Source of the DNA: Saprospiraceae bacterium
GTDB taxonomy: Bacteria; Bacteroidota; Bacteroidia; Chitinophagales; Saprospiraceae
DNA: 35,120 nucleotides
Reading direction: 5' to 3'
Assembly (NCBI GenBank): GCA_019187225.1
Contig: JABAQQ010000071.1
Coordinates: 1 to 35,120, forward strand
In this document: positions 24,705-31,491 of the stretch, in pieces
Position numbering within the stretch: position 1 is the stretch's first letter
How the letters are laid out: every line of letters starts with the position of its first letter
The notes under the pieces: model-generated
Seen by the model: only the letters and a program-made list of their open reading frames with translations
Database searches by the model: none
Told to the model about the DNA's origin: nothing
Position numbers and translations under genes: made by a program

Positions 24705-26022
24705 ATGGTTGTTTCATTTTTGGAAGCCAATAGAGCACGACACGGGCATTTTTCTTGAAATACTTATTGGCCACCTTGAGGATGTCTTCGCGGGTCACCT
24801 TGCGGTAACGGTCCAGTTCGGTGTTGATGAGGTTGGCATCGCCGTAGTACATTTCATAGTTGGCAAGGCTTTCAGCGATGCCGGCCATCGTATTATTGGC
24901 GGTTACAAAATCGGTTTCCACCTGATTTTGCAATTTTTGGAACTCCGTTTCCGACATCAGATTGGATTGCACATCGGCGATAACGGCGTCCATTGATTTT
25001 TCCAGATCGGAAGGATCAACGCCCATATTGGCGATCGCGAAACAAATATTGGCTCCGGGGTCTTCCAGGTCGAACGGGAACGAGCCGGCAAACACCGCTT
25101 TTTGTTGCTCGTCCACGATGATTTTGTTCATCCGGCTGCTGCTGCCCTGGCTGAGCAACATGCCGAGCATTTTAACGGCATAAAAATCCTCGGTGCCCTG
25201 CGCTGGAATGTGGTAACTGAAAACAACGGCCGGCAACTGCACATTGTCGTAAACGGTATCGCGCGTTTCACTGGTCATGGGCGGCTCCTGCGGAAATTTG
25301 CGCTGGATTTCACCTGTTCCCCGCGGTATGCCTCTGAAATAGACATCCACCAATTTTTTGGTTTGCTCGATATCTATATCCCCTGCGACGGAAAGGATCG
25401 CATTGTCGGGACGGTAAAAATCTTTGTAAAACGTCTTGTAATCAATCTCCTGGGCGGCATCGAGGTCTTCCATCGAGCCGATGGGCAGACTTTTATAGGG
25501 ATGCACTTTGAATGTCCGTTTGGCTACTTCTTCCAGCAGACGGCCATAGGGTTGATTGTCCACGCGCAGGCGACGCTCTTCCTTTACCACCTGGCGCTGG
25601 GTTTCGATGCCGACATTCTCCACTTTGGCGTGCAGCATCCGTTCGCTTTCGAGCCAGAGACCGAGCGCCAACTGGTTGCTGGGCAGCACTTCGTGGTAAT
25701 AGGTGCGGTCGAAACTGGTGTTGGCGTTATTGGTTCCGCCTGCGTTGTTGATGTAATCGTCGAATTCACCGCGTTTGATGTTCTCTGAACCTTCAAACAA
25801 CAAGTGCTCGAAAAAATGCGCGAAACCCGAACGGTTGGGTTTTTCGTTTTTGGAACCCACATGGTACATGACCGAAACGGCCACGATGGGCGTGGAATGG
25901 TCTTCGTGCAGAATCACTTTCAAGCCGTTAGGCAAATCGTATTCCACGAACCGGATGTTCTGGGCAACTGCCGCCTGGAGCAGGAAAATGCAGAAGAATA
26001 GGGGCGAAAAGAATCTCTTCAT
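24703..26022 (-). CDS. M16 family zinc peptidase (active subunit)
   Basis: This 439-residue protein has a signal peptide (MKRFFSPLFFCIFLLQAAVAQ) and the complete M16B zinc site: HFFEH at 69-73 and the distal Glu149 in VVKEERR, 76 residues after His73. Other blocks are YDLPNGLKVILHEDHSTPIVAVSV near the start, YKTFYKDFYRPDNAILSVAGD and QGSSSRMNKIIVDEQQ. It should be a periplasmic metallopeptidase forming a heterodimer with the inactive homologue downstream, a common M16B arrangement. ATG 26022 was chosen for the signal peptide; the frame extends 22 codons further up without one. The first gene of a two-gene unit. Confidence 0.93.
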   Translation of the reverse strand: MKRFFSPLFFCIFLLQAAVAQNIRFVEYDLPNGLKVILHEDHSTPIVAVSVMYHVGSKNEKPNRSGFAHFFEHLLFEGSENIKRGEFDDYINNAGGTNNANTSFDRTYYHEVLPSNQLALGLWLESERMLHAKVENVGIETQRQVVKEERRLRVDNQPYGRLLEEVAKRTFKVHPYKSLPIGSMEDLDAAQEIDYKTFYKDFYRPDNAILSVAGDIDIEQTKKLVDVYFRGIPRGTGEIQRKFPQEPPMTSETRDTVYDNVQLPAVVFSYHIPAQGTEDFYAVKMLGMLLSQGSSSRMNKIIVDEQQKAVFAGSFPFDLEDPGANICFAIANMGVDPSDLEKSMDAVIADVQSNLMSETEFQKLQNQVETDFVTANNTMAGIAESLANYEMYYGDANLINTELDRYRKVTREDILKVANKYFKKNARVVLYWLPKMKQP

Positions 26023-26116
26023 AGCCTGTTTTATGTTTAAATTGAAAATCGCCGCGAAGTTGGTACAAGTGACGACCAAAATGCGCACGTTTAGATGAAC
26101 AATTGTCGCCGTTCGG

Positions 26117-26157
26117 CAAAAAACACGGAAGCCCGGCTGAACTGACCGGGCTTCCGT
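26117..26157 (-). terminator. Rho-independent terminator downstream of the YkuK-type gene
   Basis: A perfect 12-bp stem ACGGAAGCCCGG (26125-26136) pairs with CCGGGCTTCCGT (26146-26157) over a 9-base loop. On the minus strand it is followed by G and TTTTTT (26118-26123), giving a terminator for 26244-26714, 87 bases past its stop and ahead of the M16 unit. Confidence 0.9.
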
Positions 26158-26243
26158 TCAAGATATCTAAGGGTGACCACGGATGGCCCCTTATGATGAA
26201 TAAGAGTTTTAAACAATGTAAAAAGAAAACTTTTCGTCCGCCG

Positions 26244-26714
26244 TCAAATAACCTTATCCGCGCACGACGAAGAAGCGAATGCATCCGGTTTGGCTTTGAA
26301 TACGAAGCCCATGCTCAGGATGTACCCCATTGCTTCTTTGAGAGCGGTGTTGCTCTCAAAGGACGGATCGGTATTGATGTCGGCATGTACCTCGAGCGCG
26401 ACGTCGTGTTCGTCGAGCAGGTGGCAAAGCGCGTAGGCGACCTCTACCGAGCGCCCGACCTCAAGGATCATGCGCTCGCGCAGGCTTGTCTTGCGGTTTG
26501 TTCTCTCGTTGGAGATGAACATAAATCCGCCGCGTTTCTCGCGCAGAAATACGATGACGGTCGCGTAATGGACTTCCTCGCCGATGACTTGCGAATCGGT
26601 ACCGATGCATACCTTGAGTCTGTAACCGGCAGCTTTTTCGCGCCGGATGGTTTCTTCCACTGCGTGCAGCAGCGGTTGTTCGATGCGTTGGCCGTTAAGC
26701 CTTCTCCACTCCAT
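26244..26714 (-). CDS. YkuK-type RNase H-like protein
   Basis: This 156-residue protein matches the YkuK/DUF458 family, predicted to have an RNase H-like fold. Visible blocks are YRLKVCIGTDSQVIGEEVHYATVIVFLREKRGG (about 31-63) with the first acidic residue in GTDSQ, ERMILEVGRSVEVAYAL, and ALEVHADINTDPSFESN with Asp residues that would complete an acidic site. No member has a well-defined role; some Bacilli encode it in sporulation-linked contexts. It has its own terminator and faces rseP divergently. A 207-residue frame on the opposite strand over the same bases lacks family features and was not taken. Confidence 0.85.
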   Translation of the reverse strand: MEWRRLNGQRIEQPLLHAVEETIRREKAAGYRLKVCIGTDSQVIGEEVHYATVIVFLREKRGGFMFISNERTNRKTSLRERMILEVGRSVEVAYALCHLLDEHDVALEVHADINTDPSFESNTALKEAMGYILSMGFVFKAKPDAFASSSCADKVI

Positions 26715-27015
26715 GGCGTTAAGTGATTGGTTGAACGATGTGAATGTACGGATCGCTTACAATACTGGCCGGAAAGGGTTTCGTCCAATTTGAACGCTCA
26801 AAAATGGCACTTTTCTGCAGATTTGTTGTAGTTCCGTCCGAAATTTAATGATTTAGAAACAATCCAATTGCTGCGGAGGTTCCGAAAAGAGAAGGTTGCC
26901 GTAGTTTTGCGCGAAAACTTAGGGGGCCCTTGTTTGTTGTAGCGCAACATTTTTCTGCAACCGGCGTCTAAGATCAAACAGTCAAACGTCTAAAGTTCGA
27001 ATTTTCTATTAATCA
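26715..27015. other. divergent promoter region between YkuK-type gene and rseP
   Basis: These 301 bases hold no open frame of note. A TAGTTTTG at 26902-26909 fits the -7 consensus for rseP but has no -33 partner at the right distance. A degenerate one-arm word stretch (GTCTAAG, GTCAAAC, GTCTAAA) runs at about 26967-26996, without a complementary arm. Confidence 0.4.
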
Positions 27016-28365
27016 ATGGATAGTATCATCACAGTAAGCCAATTTCTCCTGAGTCTTTCGATTCTGATTGTGTTGCACGAGTTGGGGCACTTTTTGCCCG
27101 CCAAGTGGTTCAAAACGCGCGTAGAGAAATTTTACCTCTTTTTCGACTTTGCTCCTTTCAATTCGCTTTGGAAAACCAAAAAAGGTGAAACCGAATACGG
27201 CATCGGCTGGCTCCCCTTGGGCGGTTATGTCAAAATATCAGGCATGGTGGACGAAAGTATGGACACCGAATCGCTCAAACAGCCGCCCAAACCCTGGGAG
27301 TTTCGCTCCAAACCTGCGTGGCAACGTCTGATCATCATGGTCGGTGGCGTTACGGTCAATTTCCTGCTCGGATTTTTTATATTCGGCATGATGCTGTGGG
27401 GTTATGGCCGGGCGTATATTCCCACTTCCGAACTGAAATATGGCTTAGCGATGGACTCCGTTTTGCTCAATATTGGCCTGCAAAACGGCGACAACATCGT
27501 CAAACTCGGCGATCAACCGTTTGAACGCCTCGACCCGGGGGCATTCATTGAGGCGCTGGTGCTCAACGACATACACCAGGTCACGGTCATTCGCGACGGC
27601 CGGGAACAAGTCCTTGACCTGCCCTCCGACGTTGCCAAACAGATCACCGGGCAAAAAATACCGAAGGCTCTGCTGATGACGCCACGTATTCCCTTTGTGG
27701 TGGAAGAAGTGGTGCCCGGCAAACCCGCCGACGGCGCTAAAATCCAGCCCGGCGACCGCATTATCAGCTTCAATGGTCAGCCCATCCCCTACTTTGACCA
27801 GTTTTCGGCAGTTGCCCAGCAACACAAAGGCCAGGCAGTTACGCTCGGTATCCTTCGCAATGCCGATACCATTCCGGTGAACCTCACCCTGACCGAAAAC
27901 GGCCTGATCGGCGTCCGCACCCGAACGGAAGGTTATTTCAGCGAACAACGCGAGCGATATTCTTTTTTCGAAGCATTGCCCGCCGGCGTTACAATGGGCA
28001 TGGATTTTCTGAACAATCAGTTAAAGGCCTTCGGCCAGATGTTCAAGGGGAAAATTGACGTAAAAGATAATCTCGGAAGCCTTATCAGCATCGGCAAAAT
28101 GTACGGCAGCGAATGGGATTGGGAGCGTTTCTGGAACCTGACGGCATCGCTCAGCATCATCCTGGCATTCATGAACCTGCTGCCTATCCCGGCGCTCGAC
28201 GGCGGTTATGTCGTCTTCCTGCTTTGGGAAGTGATCACCCGCCGCAAAGTGAGCGACAGCGTGATGGAAAAAGCCGTCACCGTCGGTTTCTTCCTCCTGC
28301 TCGGCCTGATGATATTCGCCCTCGGCAATGACATTTGGCGCCACTGGATCCAGAAATTGTTCTAA
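27016..28365 (+). CDS. rseP: RseP-type site-2 protease (M50B RIP metalloprotease)
   Basis: This 449-residue intramembrane metalloprotease has the zinc motif HELGH at 21-25 in the first membrane helix. A GYVKISGMVDES segment follows, then a membrane helix around 112-130, two PDZ-like regions (SVLLNIGLQNGDNIVKLGDQPF; GKPADGAKIQPGDRIISFNG) and the C-terminal MNLLPIPALDGGYVVFLLWE, which holds the third zinc ligand (Asp of LDGG). RseP homologues cut anti-sigma factors and leftover signal peptides in the inner membrane. Length is normal. The start is ATG 27016. A long word-repeat palindrome separates it by a few bases from hscB. Confidence 0.93.
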   Translation: MDSIITVSQFLLSLSILIVLHELGHFLPAKWFKTRVEKFYLFFDFAPFNSLWKTKKGETEYGIGWLPLGGYVKISGMVDESMDTESLKQPPKPWEFRSKPAWQRLIIMVGGVTVNFLLGFFIFGMMLWGYGRAYIPTSELKYGLAMDSVLLNIGLQNGDNIVKLGDQPFERLDPGAFIEALVLNDIHQVTVIRDGREQVLDLPSDVAKQITGQKIPKALLMTPRIPFVVEEVVPGKPADGAKIQPGDRIISFNGQPIPYFDQFSAVAQQHKGQAVTLGILRNADTIPVNLTLTENGLIGVRTRTEGYFSEQRERYSFFEALPAGVTMGMDFLNNQLKAFGQMFKGKIDVKDNLGSLISIGKMYGSEWDWERFWNLTASLSIILAFMNLLPIPALDGGYVVFLLWEVITRRKVSDSVMEKAVTVGFFLLLGLMIFALGNDIWRHWIQKLF

Positions 28366-28367
28366 AC

Positions 28368-28577
28368 GGTGGACGGTGGACGGTTGACGGTGGACGGTAG
28401 ACGGTAGACGGTGGAAGGTAGACGGTAAGCGGTGGAGCGTTATCTACTTTTCTCCACCGTCCACCGTCTACCTTCCACCGTCTACCGTCTACCGTCTACC
28501 GTCCACCGTCTACCGTCCACCGTCCACCGTCTACCGTCTACCGTCCACCGTCCACCGTCTACCGTCCACCGTCTACC
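28368..28577. repeat. palindromic heptamer array, GGTGGAC / GTCCACC type, 10 + 18 units
   Basis: The left arm holds ten consecutive 7-mers (28368-28437): GGTGGAC and GGTAGAC with variants GGTTGAC, GGTGGAA and GGTAAGC. The right arm holds eighteen 7-mers (28452-28577): GTCCACC and GTCTACC with one TTCCACC and one CTCCACC. The loop is about CGTTATCTACTTTT. The right arm is longer than the left, and variation is almost confined to one central position of the word. It occupies everything between the rseP stop and ATG 28582 of hscB and so covers the ribosome-binding zone of hscB. Confidence 0.97.
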
Positions 28578-28581
28578 GTAA

Positions 28582-29115
28582 ATGAACTACTTCGAATTCT
28601 TCGGCCTGCCTGTCTCTTTTCGCGTGGATGAGCCCGCGCTGCGACGCATTTTTTTGGAAAACAGCAAAAAATTCCATCCCGACTTCCATACGCTGGCCAA
28701 CGAGAGCGAACAAGCCCGTATGCTTGAACTGTCCACCCTGAACAACGAGGCGTTTAAAACCCTTTCCGATCCTGACCGGCGCATTCAATACGTATTGAAA
28801 ATCAACGGTATACTTGGCGAAGAAGGCAAGCAAACGCCATTGCCCCAAGAGTTTTTGATGGAAATGATGGACATCAACGAAAGCCTGATGGAACTGGAAT
28901 TCGACCCGGATGCCGGGCGATATATGCAAACCTTAAAGTCGGTGGAAAATTTTGAAAATGCACTGTATGAAGATGTTCGTCCTGTACTGGAATCCTGGAC
29001 GGAAGCCGACGGCCCTGAACCGCTCCGGGCCGTGCGCGATTATTTTTTGAAAAAAAGGTACTTGTTGCGGATTAGGGAAAACCTTTCTACATTTGCGTCC
29101 CGATTGGGAGATTAG
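28582..29115 (+). CDS. hscB: Fe-S cluster co-chaperone HscB (J-domain)
   Basis: This 177-residue protein has an N-terminal J-domain MNYFEFFGLPVSF ... with HPD at 32-34, and the typical HscB C-terminal three-helix domain (PQEFLMEMMDINESLMELE, SWTEADGPEPLRAVRDYFLKKRYLLRI). HscB delivers the IscU scaffold to the HscA chaperone for Fe-S transfer. Neither hscA nor iscU lies in the window, so the gene is orphaned from its usual partners. ATG 28582 is the only sensible start: sequence before it is the heptamer array. It is followed by tRNA-Leu after 42 bases. Confidence 0.92.
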   Translation: MNYFEFFGLPVSFRVDEPALRRIFLENSKKFHPDFHTLANESEQARMLELSTLNNEAFKTLSDPDRRIQYVLKINGILGEEGKQTPLPQEFLMEMMDINESLMELEFDPDAGRYMQTLKSVENFENALYEDVRPVLESWTEADGPEPLRAVRDYFLKKRYLLRIRENLSTFASRLGD

Positions 29116-29157
29116 TTGAATGGAGATTAATTTATCTTGCTCACCAATCACAAACTT

Positions 29158-29240
29158 GCGGGAATGGCGGAATGGTAGACGCGTTGGTCTCAAACACCAA
29201 TAACTTCACGGTTGTGCGAGTTCGAGTCTCGCTTCCCGCA
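29158..29240 (+). tRNA. tRNA-Leu (anticodon CAA)
   Basis: Acceptor stem GCGGGAA (29158-29164) pairs with TTCCCGC (29233-29239), discriminator A 29240. The D arm is GCGGAATGGTAGACGC. The anticodon stem TTGGT pairs with ACCAA around loop CTCAAAC, so the anticodon is CAA. The long variable arm (TAACTTCACGGTTGTG) and TTCGAGT T-loop mark a class II leucine tRNA. CCA is not encoded. Confidence 0.96.
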
Positions 29241-29245
29241 CTGAG

Positions 29246-29276
29246 GCGCTCCGGTTTGACCGGGGCGCTTTTTTTT
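29246..29276 (+). terminator. Rho-independent terminator of tRNA-Leu
   Basis: Stem GCGCTCCGGT pairs with ACCGGGGCGC (one G-T pair; 29246-29268) with a TTG loop and is followed by eight T (29269-29276). It begins 6 bases after the tRNA. Confidence 0.92.
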
Positions 29277-29437
29277 GAGGTAATTGAGGTAAGTATGCGG
29301 ACAAAATAAATTGACATTTGACATTGGACGTTTGACCCTGACAACCAATCATTTGGTCAAATGTCCAATGTCAAAAATCCATTGTCCATGTACTTAATTG
29401 CGTTAATTACTCCAATTACCTCAATTACCTTTTTTAC
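29274..29437. repeat. outer palindromic arms, GAGGTAATT / AATTACCTC type
   Basis: The left arm TTGAGGTAATTGAGGTAAG (29275-29293) pairs with AATTACCTCAATTACCT and neighbouring AATTACTCC words (29404-29430). It encloses the 77-bp element and ends at the stop codon of the TIR gene, so one hairpin element is nested in another. Confidence 0.65.
29308..29384. repeat. 77-bp palindromic word element, copy 2 (inverted relative to 12963-13039)
   Basis: The reverse complement of 12963-13039 matches here at 71 of 77 bases without gaps. Arms TTGACATTTGACATTGGAC and GTCAAATGTCCAATGTCAA flank the loop CCTGACAACCAATCAT. The loop is conserved as well as the arms, so the copies share a recent common origin rather than parallel word expansion. 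Confidence 0.9.
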
Positions 29438-30165
29438 CTCGGCAGCAACTTCCGCAGTTCCGTCACGATATCCACGTAAGCGTCGTCGGGATTTTTGAAT
29501 TGCGAGACGGCGCGGTTCATGGTAGGCAAAGAGCGCAGTTTCTCCAGGCCGGTTCCTTCGAAGTCAGCCTGTTCGATCCGTATCGGGATGATGCGCCGAC
29601 CTTCTCCCATTGCATTGAACACCAATTCGAACCAGTCGGGCGAGTTGAACAGGTTGACGGTGATGAGCACCAACAGGTAGTCGGCGTCGCCCATTTCCTG
29701 TTTGGCGCGTTCGAGCGGATCTTCGCCCCCCAGCACGTCCTGAACGTTGTGGACGCGTATTTTCTTCGTGATCTTCAGCACATTGAGGTGTTTGTTCAAC
29801 ATCTTGCACTGGTCGCTGTCGGCCAGGTCATAGATGACCACGAACTTCGGCACGGCAGCAGGTGGGGCGGGGGCAGCGTGAGCCGCCGCATCAAAATCCT
29901 TTTCTTCCAGGCCGTTGATAAGGTTGAGCAAAGTGTGCCGGATGCGTGAGACCTCCAACTGGTGGTCCTCCAATTTGATGAGGTTGTTGTCGAAGTCGCG
30001 GTTGATCTGGTTCAGTCTGCCTTCGATCAGAATGGTTTGGTTCCGTTTTTCGGCAATGCCCGGAAGCAAACTCTGCAATGATGAAATAATTGCGCCGAAC
30101 TCGTTTTGGGCAAGAAGTGCCTGGAGGTCATTTTTGATTTCCGGAAGTGGTTTCGGAAGTGGCAT
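29434..30165 (-). CDS. TIR-domain protein with an N-terminal effector-associated (EAD-like) domain
   Basis: This 243-residue protein has an alpha-helical N-terminal domain (about 5-88) followed by a linker rich in Ala and Pro (92-105) and a TIR domain (107-241). TIR landmarks are KFVVIYDLADSDQCKML, the IRVHNVQDVLGGEDPLE box with Gly147/Glu148, the ADYLLVLITVNLFNS strand and RRIIPIRIE. The usual SDWCxxEL helix is shortened to SPDWFEL (175-181), with Glu180 the candidate NADase residue. The N-terminal domain aligns gap-free with the upstream protease (positions 48-87 here with 47-86 there; 9 of 40 identical), so both probably bind the same sensor. Their likely role is NAD-depleting defence or cell suicide. 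It is the second gene of a two-gene operon. Confidence 0.8.
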   Translation of the reverse strand: MPLPKPLPEIKNDLQALLAQNEFGAIISSLQSLLPGIAEKRNQTILIEGRLNQINRDFDNNLIKLEDHQLEVSRIRHTLLNLINGLEEKDFDAAAHAAPAPPAAVPKFVVIYDLADSDQCKMLNKHLNVLKITKKIRVHNVQDVLGGEDPLERAKQEMGDADYLLVLITVNLFNSPDWFELVFNAMGEGRRIIPIRIEQADFEGTGLEKLRSLPTMNRAVSQFKNPDDAYVDIVTELRKLLPR

Positions 30166-30182
30166 ATTGTTTAATAAAATTT

Positions 30183-30218
30183 AATCCTGTCAATTTTGTT
30201 AATCCTGTCAATCCTGTC
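30183..30218. repeat. 9-mer direct repeat, AATCCTGTC x3 plus AATTTTGTT
   Basis: Four 9-mers in tandem: AATCCTGTC, AATTTTGTT, AATCCTGTC, AATCCTGTC. It fills the spacer between the two EAD genes. It has no complementary arm and may be a one-armed relic of the word-repeat family. Confidence 0.65.
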
Positions 30219-31226
30219 CTATTTCCCGATAAATGCAAAAATATCGCGGAACAAAATCCCCCTGTTGGCGCCGCGTTTATCGCCTTTGGCATTGATCACC
30301 AGCCCGCCCTCGGCGTCGGTTTTGCCCGCATGGTGGATGGCCACCACTTTCCAGTCTTTGTTGAACACAGGCGATCCACTGCTGCCGGGTTCGGTATCGG
30401 TGGTATAAAACAGGTGTTGGTTGAGTTGGCCGAGTACTTCGTTGGCGTTGAGGGCGATTTGTTTGTCCTGCCCTTTCGGGTGCTGGATGATGGTCACGCT
30501 TTCGCCGACGGAAGGTATGGCTTCGGCGTCGAATTCTACGTGTCCCCATTGGCTGAGCGGCGCGTCGGCACGATCCACTACTTTTACGCGGGCGAAGTCG
30601 AACTCGTTGGGAGGGCTGGATTTGAAGTTGGAGGCGTCCAATTCGTAAGTCGTGCGGGATTTAGTTTTACCGTCCGCTCCAATCTCATAGTTGAATTCAA
30701 GACGTGCGGTTTTTGCCGAGTCCACTGATTTGATCACGTGGTTATTGGTAAAAACATAGCCTTCCTGCGTGAGAAAACCGGTTCCCAGTTCCCCGTCGGC
30801 ACATACAACGCGGCAAACAGCCTTCGAAGCTTTGAGCGCATCTTCCAGCCATCTGATCTTCAAAAGGTTGTTTTGCGGACCGATGATCTTTTCAAGGCGG
30901 GCATCGTCGGGCACGGAAAACTGGTAGGCGCCCAGGCTGTTGATCTTGGCATTCAATTCCAGTTTTTTCGGAATACCTTTCACGATCTGAAGCAGAGCGG
31001 AGCGCGTCCGTGCGGTCATCTGAAAATACCGGCTGTCGTCGAGTACTCCCGAATTGAACATCTGGTGCACTTGATTGAAGTTGCCCGATTGCATGATCAG
31101 ATCCTGACGGATGCCGATTTGCAATTGCTGATCGAGCCGGAGCAAAAAGGCAATGGCTTCTTCGAGTTGGTTCTGTTGGATCAGTTCTTCGGCAGTTTGA
31201 AAAAGGACGGTTTGAGCGTTTTGCAT
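30219..31226 (-). CDS. trypsin-like serine protease with an N-terminal effector-associated (EAD-like) domain
   Basis: This 335-residue protein has no signal peptide. Residues about 5-90 form a helical domain homologous to that of the next gene (see SGNFNQVHQMFN at 47-58). Residues 130-330 form a chymotrypsin/HtrA-type protease: GTGFLTQEGYVFTNNHVI with His163, NEFDFARV with Asp210 and TEPGSSGSPVF with Ser283, so the triad is complete. The closest concept is a Trypsin_2 effector in conflict systems where an EAD couples the protease to a STAND NTPase sensor. The gene lies 53 bases upstream of the TIR gene on the same strand. A STAND partner is not in the window. Cytoplasmic location fits an intracellular effector, not a periplasmic HtrA. 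Confidence 0.82.
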   Translation of the reverse strand: MQNAQTVLFQTAEELIQQNQLEEAIAFLLRLDQQLQIGIRQDLIMQSGNFNQVHQMFNSGVLDDSRYFQMTARTRSALLQIVKGIPKKLELNAKINSLGAYQFSVPDDARLEKIIGPQNNLLKIRWLEDALKASKAVCRVVCADGELGTGFLTQEGYVFTNNHVIKSVDSAKTARLEFNYEIGADGKTKSRTTYELDASNFKSSPPNEFDFARVKVVDRADAPLSQWGHVEFDAEAIPSVGESVTIIQHPKGQDKQIALNANEVLGQLNQHLFYTTDTEPGSSGSPVFNKDWKVVAIHHAGKTDAEGGLVINAKGDKRGANRGILFRDIFAFIGK

Positions 31227-31491
31227 TTGAAAAGGTATGAGATTGTGAAAGATTTGAGCAGATCGAACGACAGGAAATTTTCGGCTGCAAATTCCGAAAC
31301 TTCTTCGATGTAAAAAGATAAATGTCTAAACACACTGTAAGACTTTCCAGAAATGGCGCGATGACCTGCAATCAATGGACAATCTGAATATATGCAAAGC
31401 GGTGATCAAATGTCTGAAAGAAAGCGATTCCTATTGTGCCGGATATTAGATACAATTCCGGGCGGTATTACTTTTTTTATGTTGCTCGGCA
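31227..31491. other. spacer upstream of the EAD operon
   Basis: No gene, hairpin terminator or word array is evident in these 265 bases. It should hold the EAD operon promoter on the minus strand; a TATCTTTT at about 31314-31321 resembles the -7 element imperfectly. Confidence 0.4.

Noticed and set aside
26103-26726. A 207-codon frame on the + strand
   Set aside because: It runs through the terminator hairpin at 26125-26157 and opposite the YkuK-type gene, and shows no family motif.
26902-26909. rseP promoter at TAGTTTTG
   Set aside because: It fits the -7 consensus, but there is no -33 element at the normal distance, so it was noted only within the spacer entry.
28368-28577. CRISPR array
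   Set aside because: The units are contiguous 7-mers with no spacers, and they form two complementary arms. No cas gene is near.
30219-31226. Periplasmic HtrA/DegP protease
   Set aside because: There is no signal peptide or PDZ domain, and the N-terminal domain matches that of the adjacent TIR protein, so an intracellular effector fits better.
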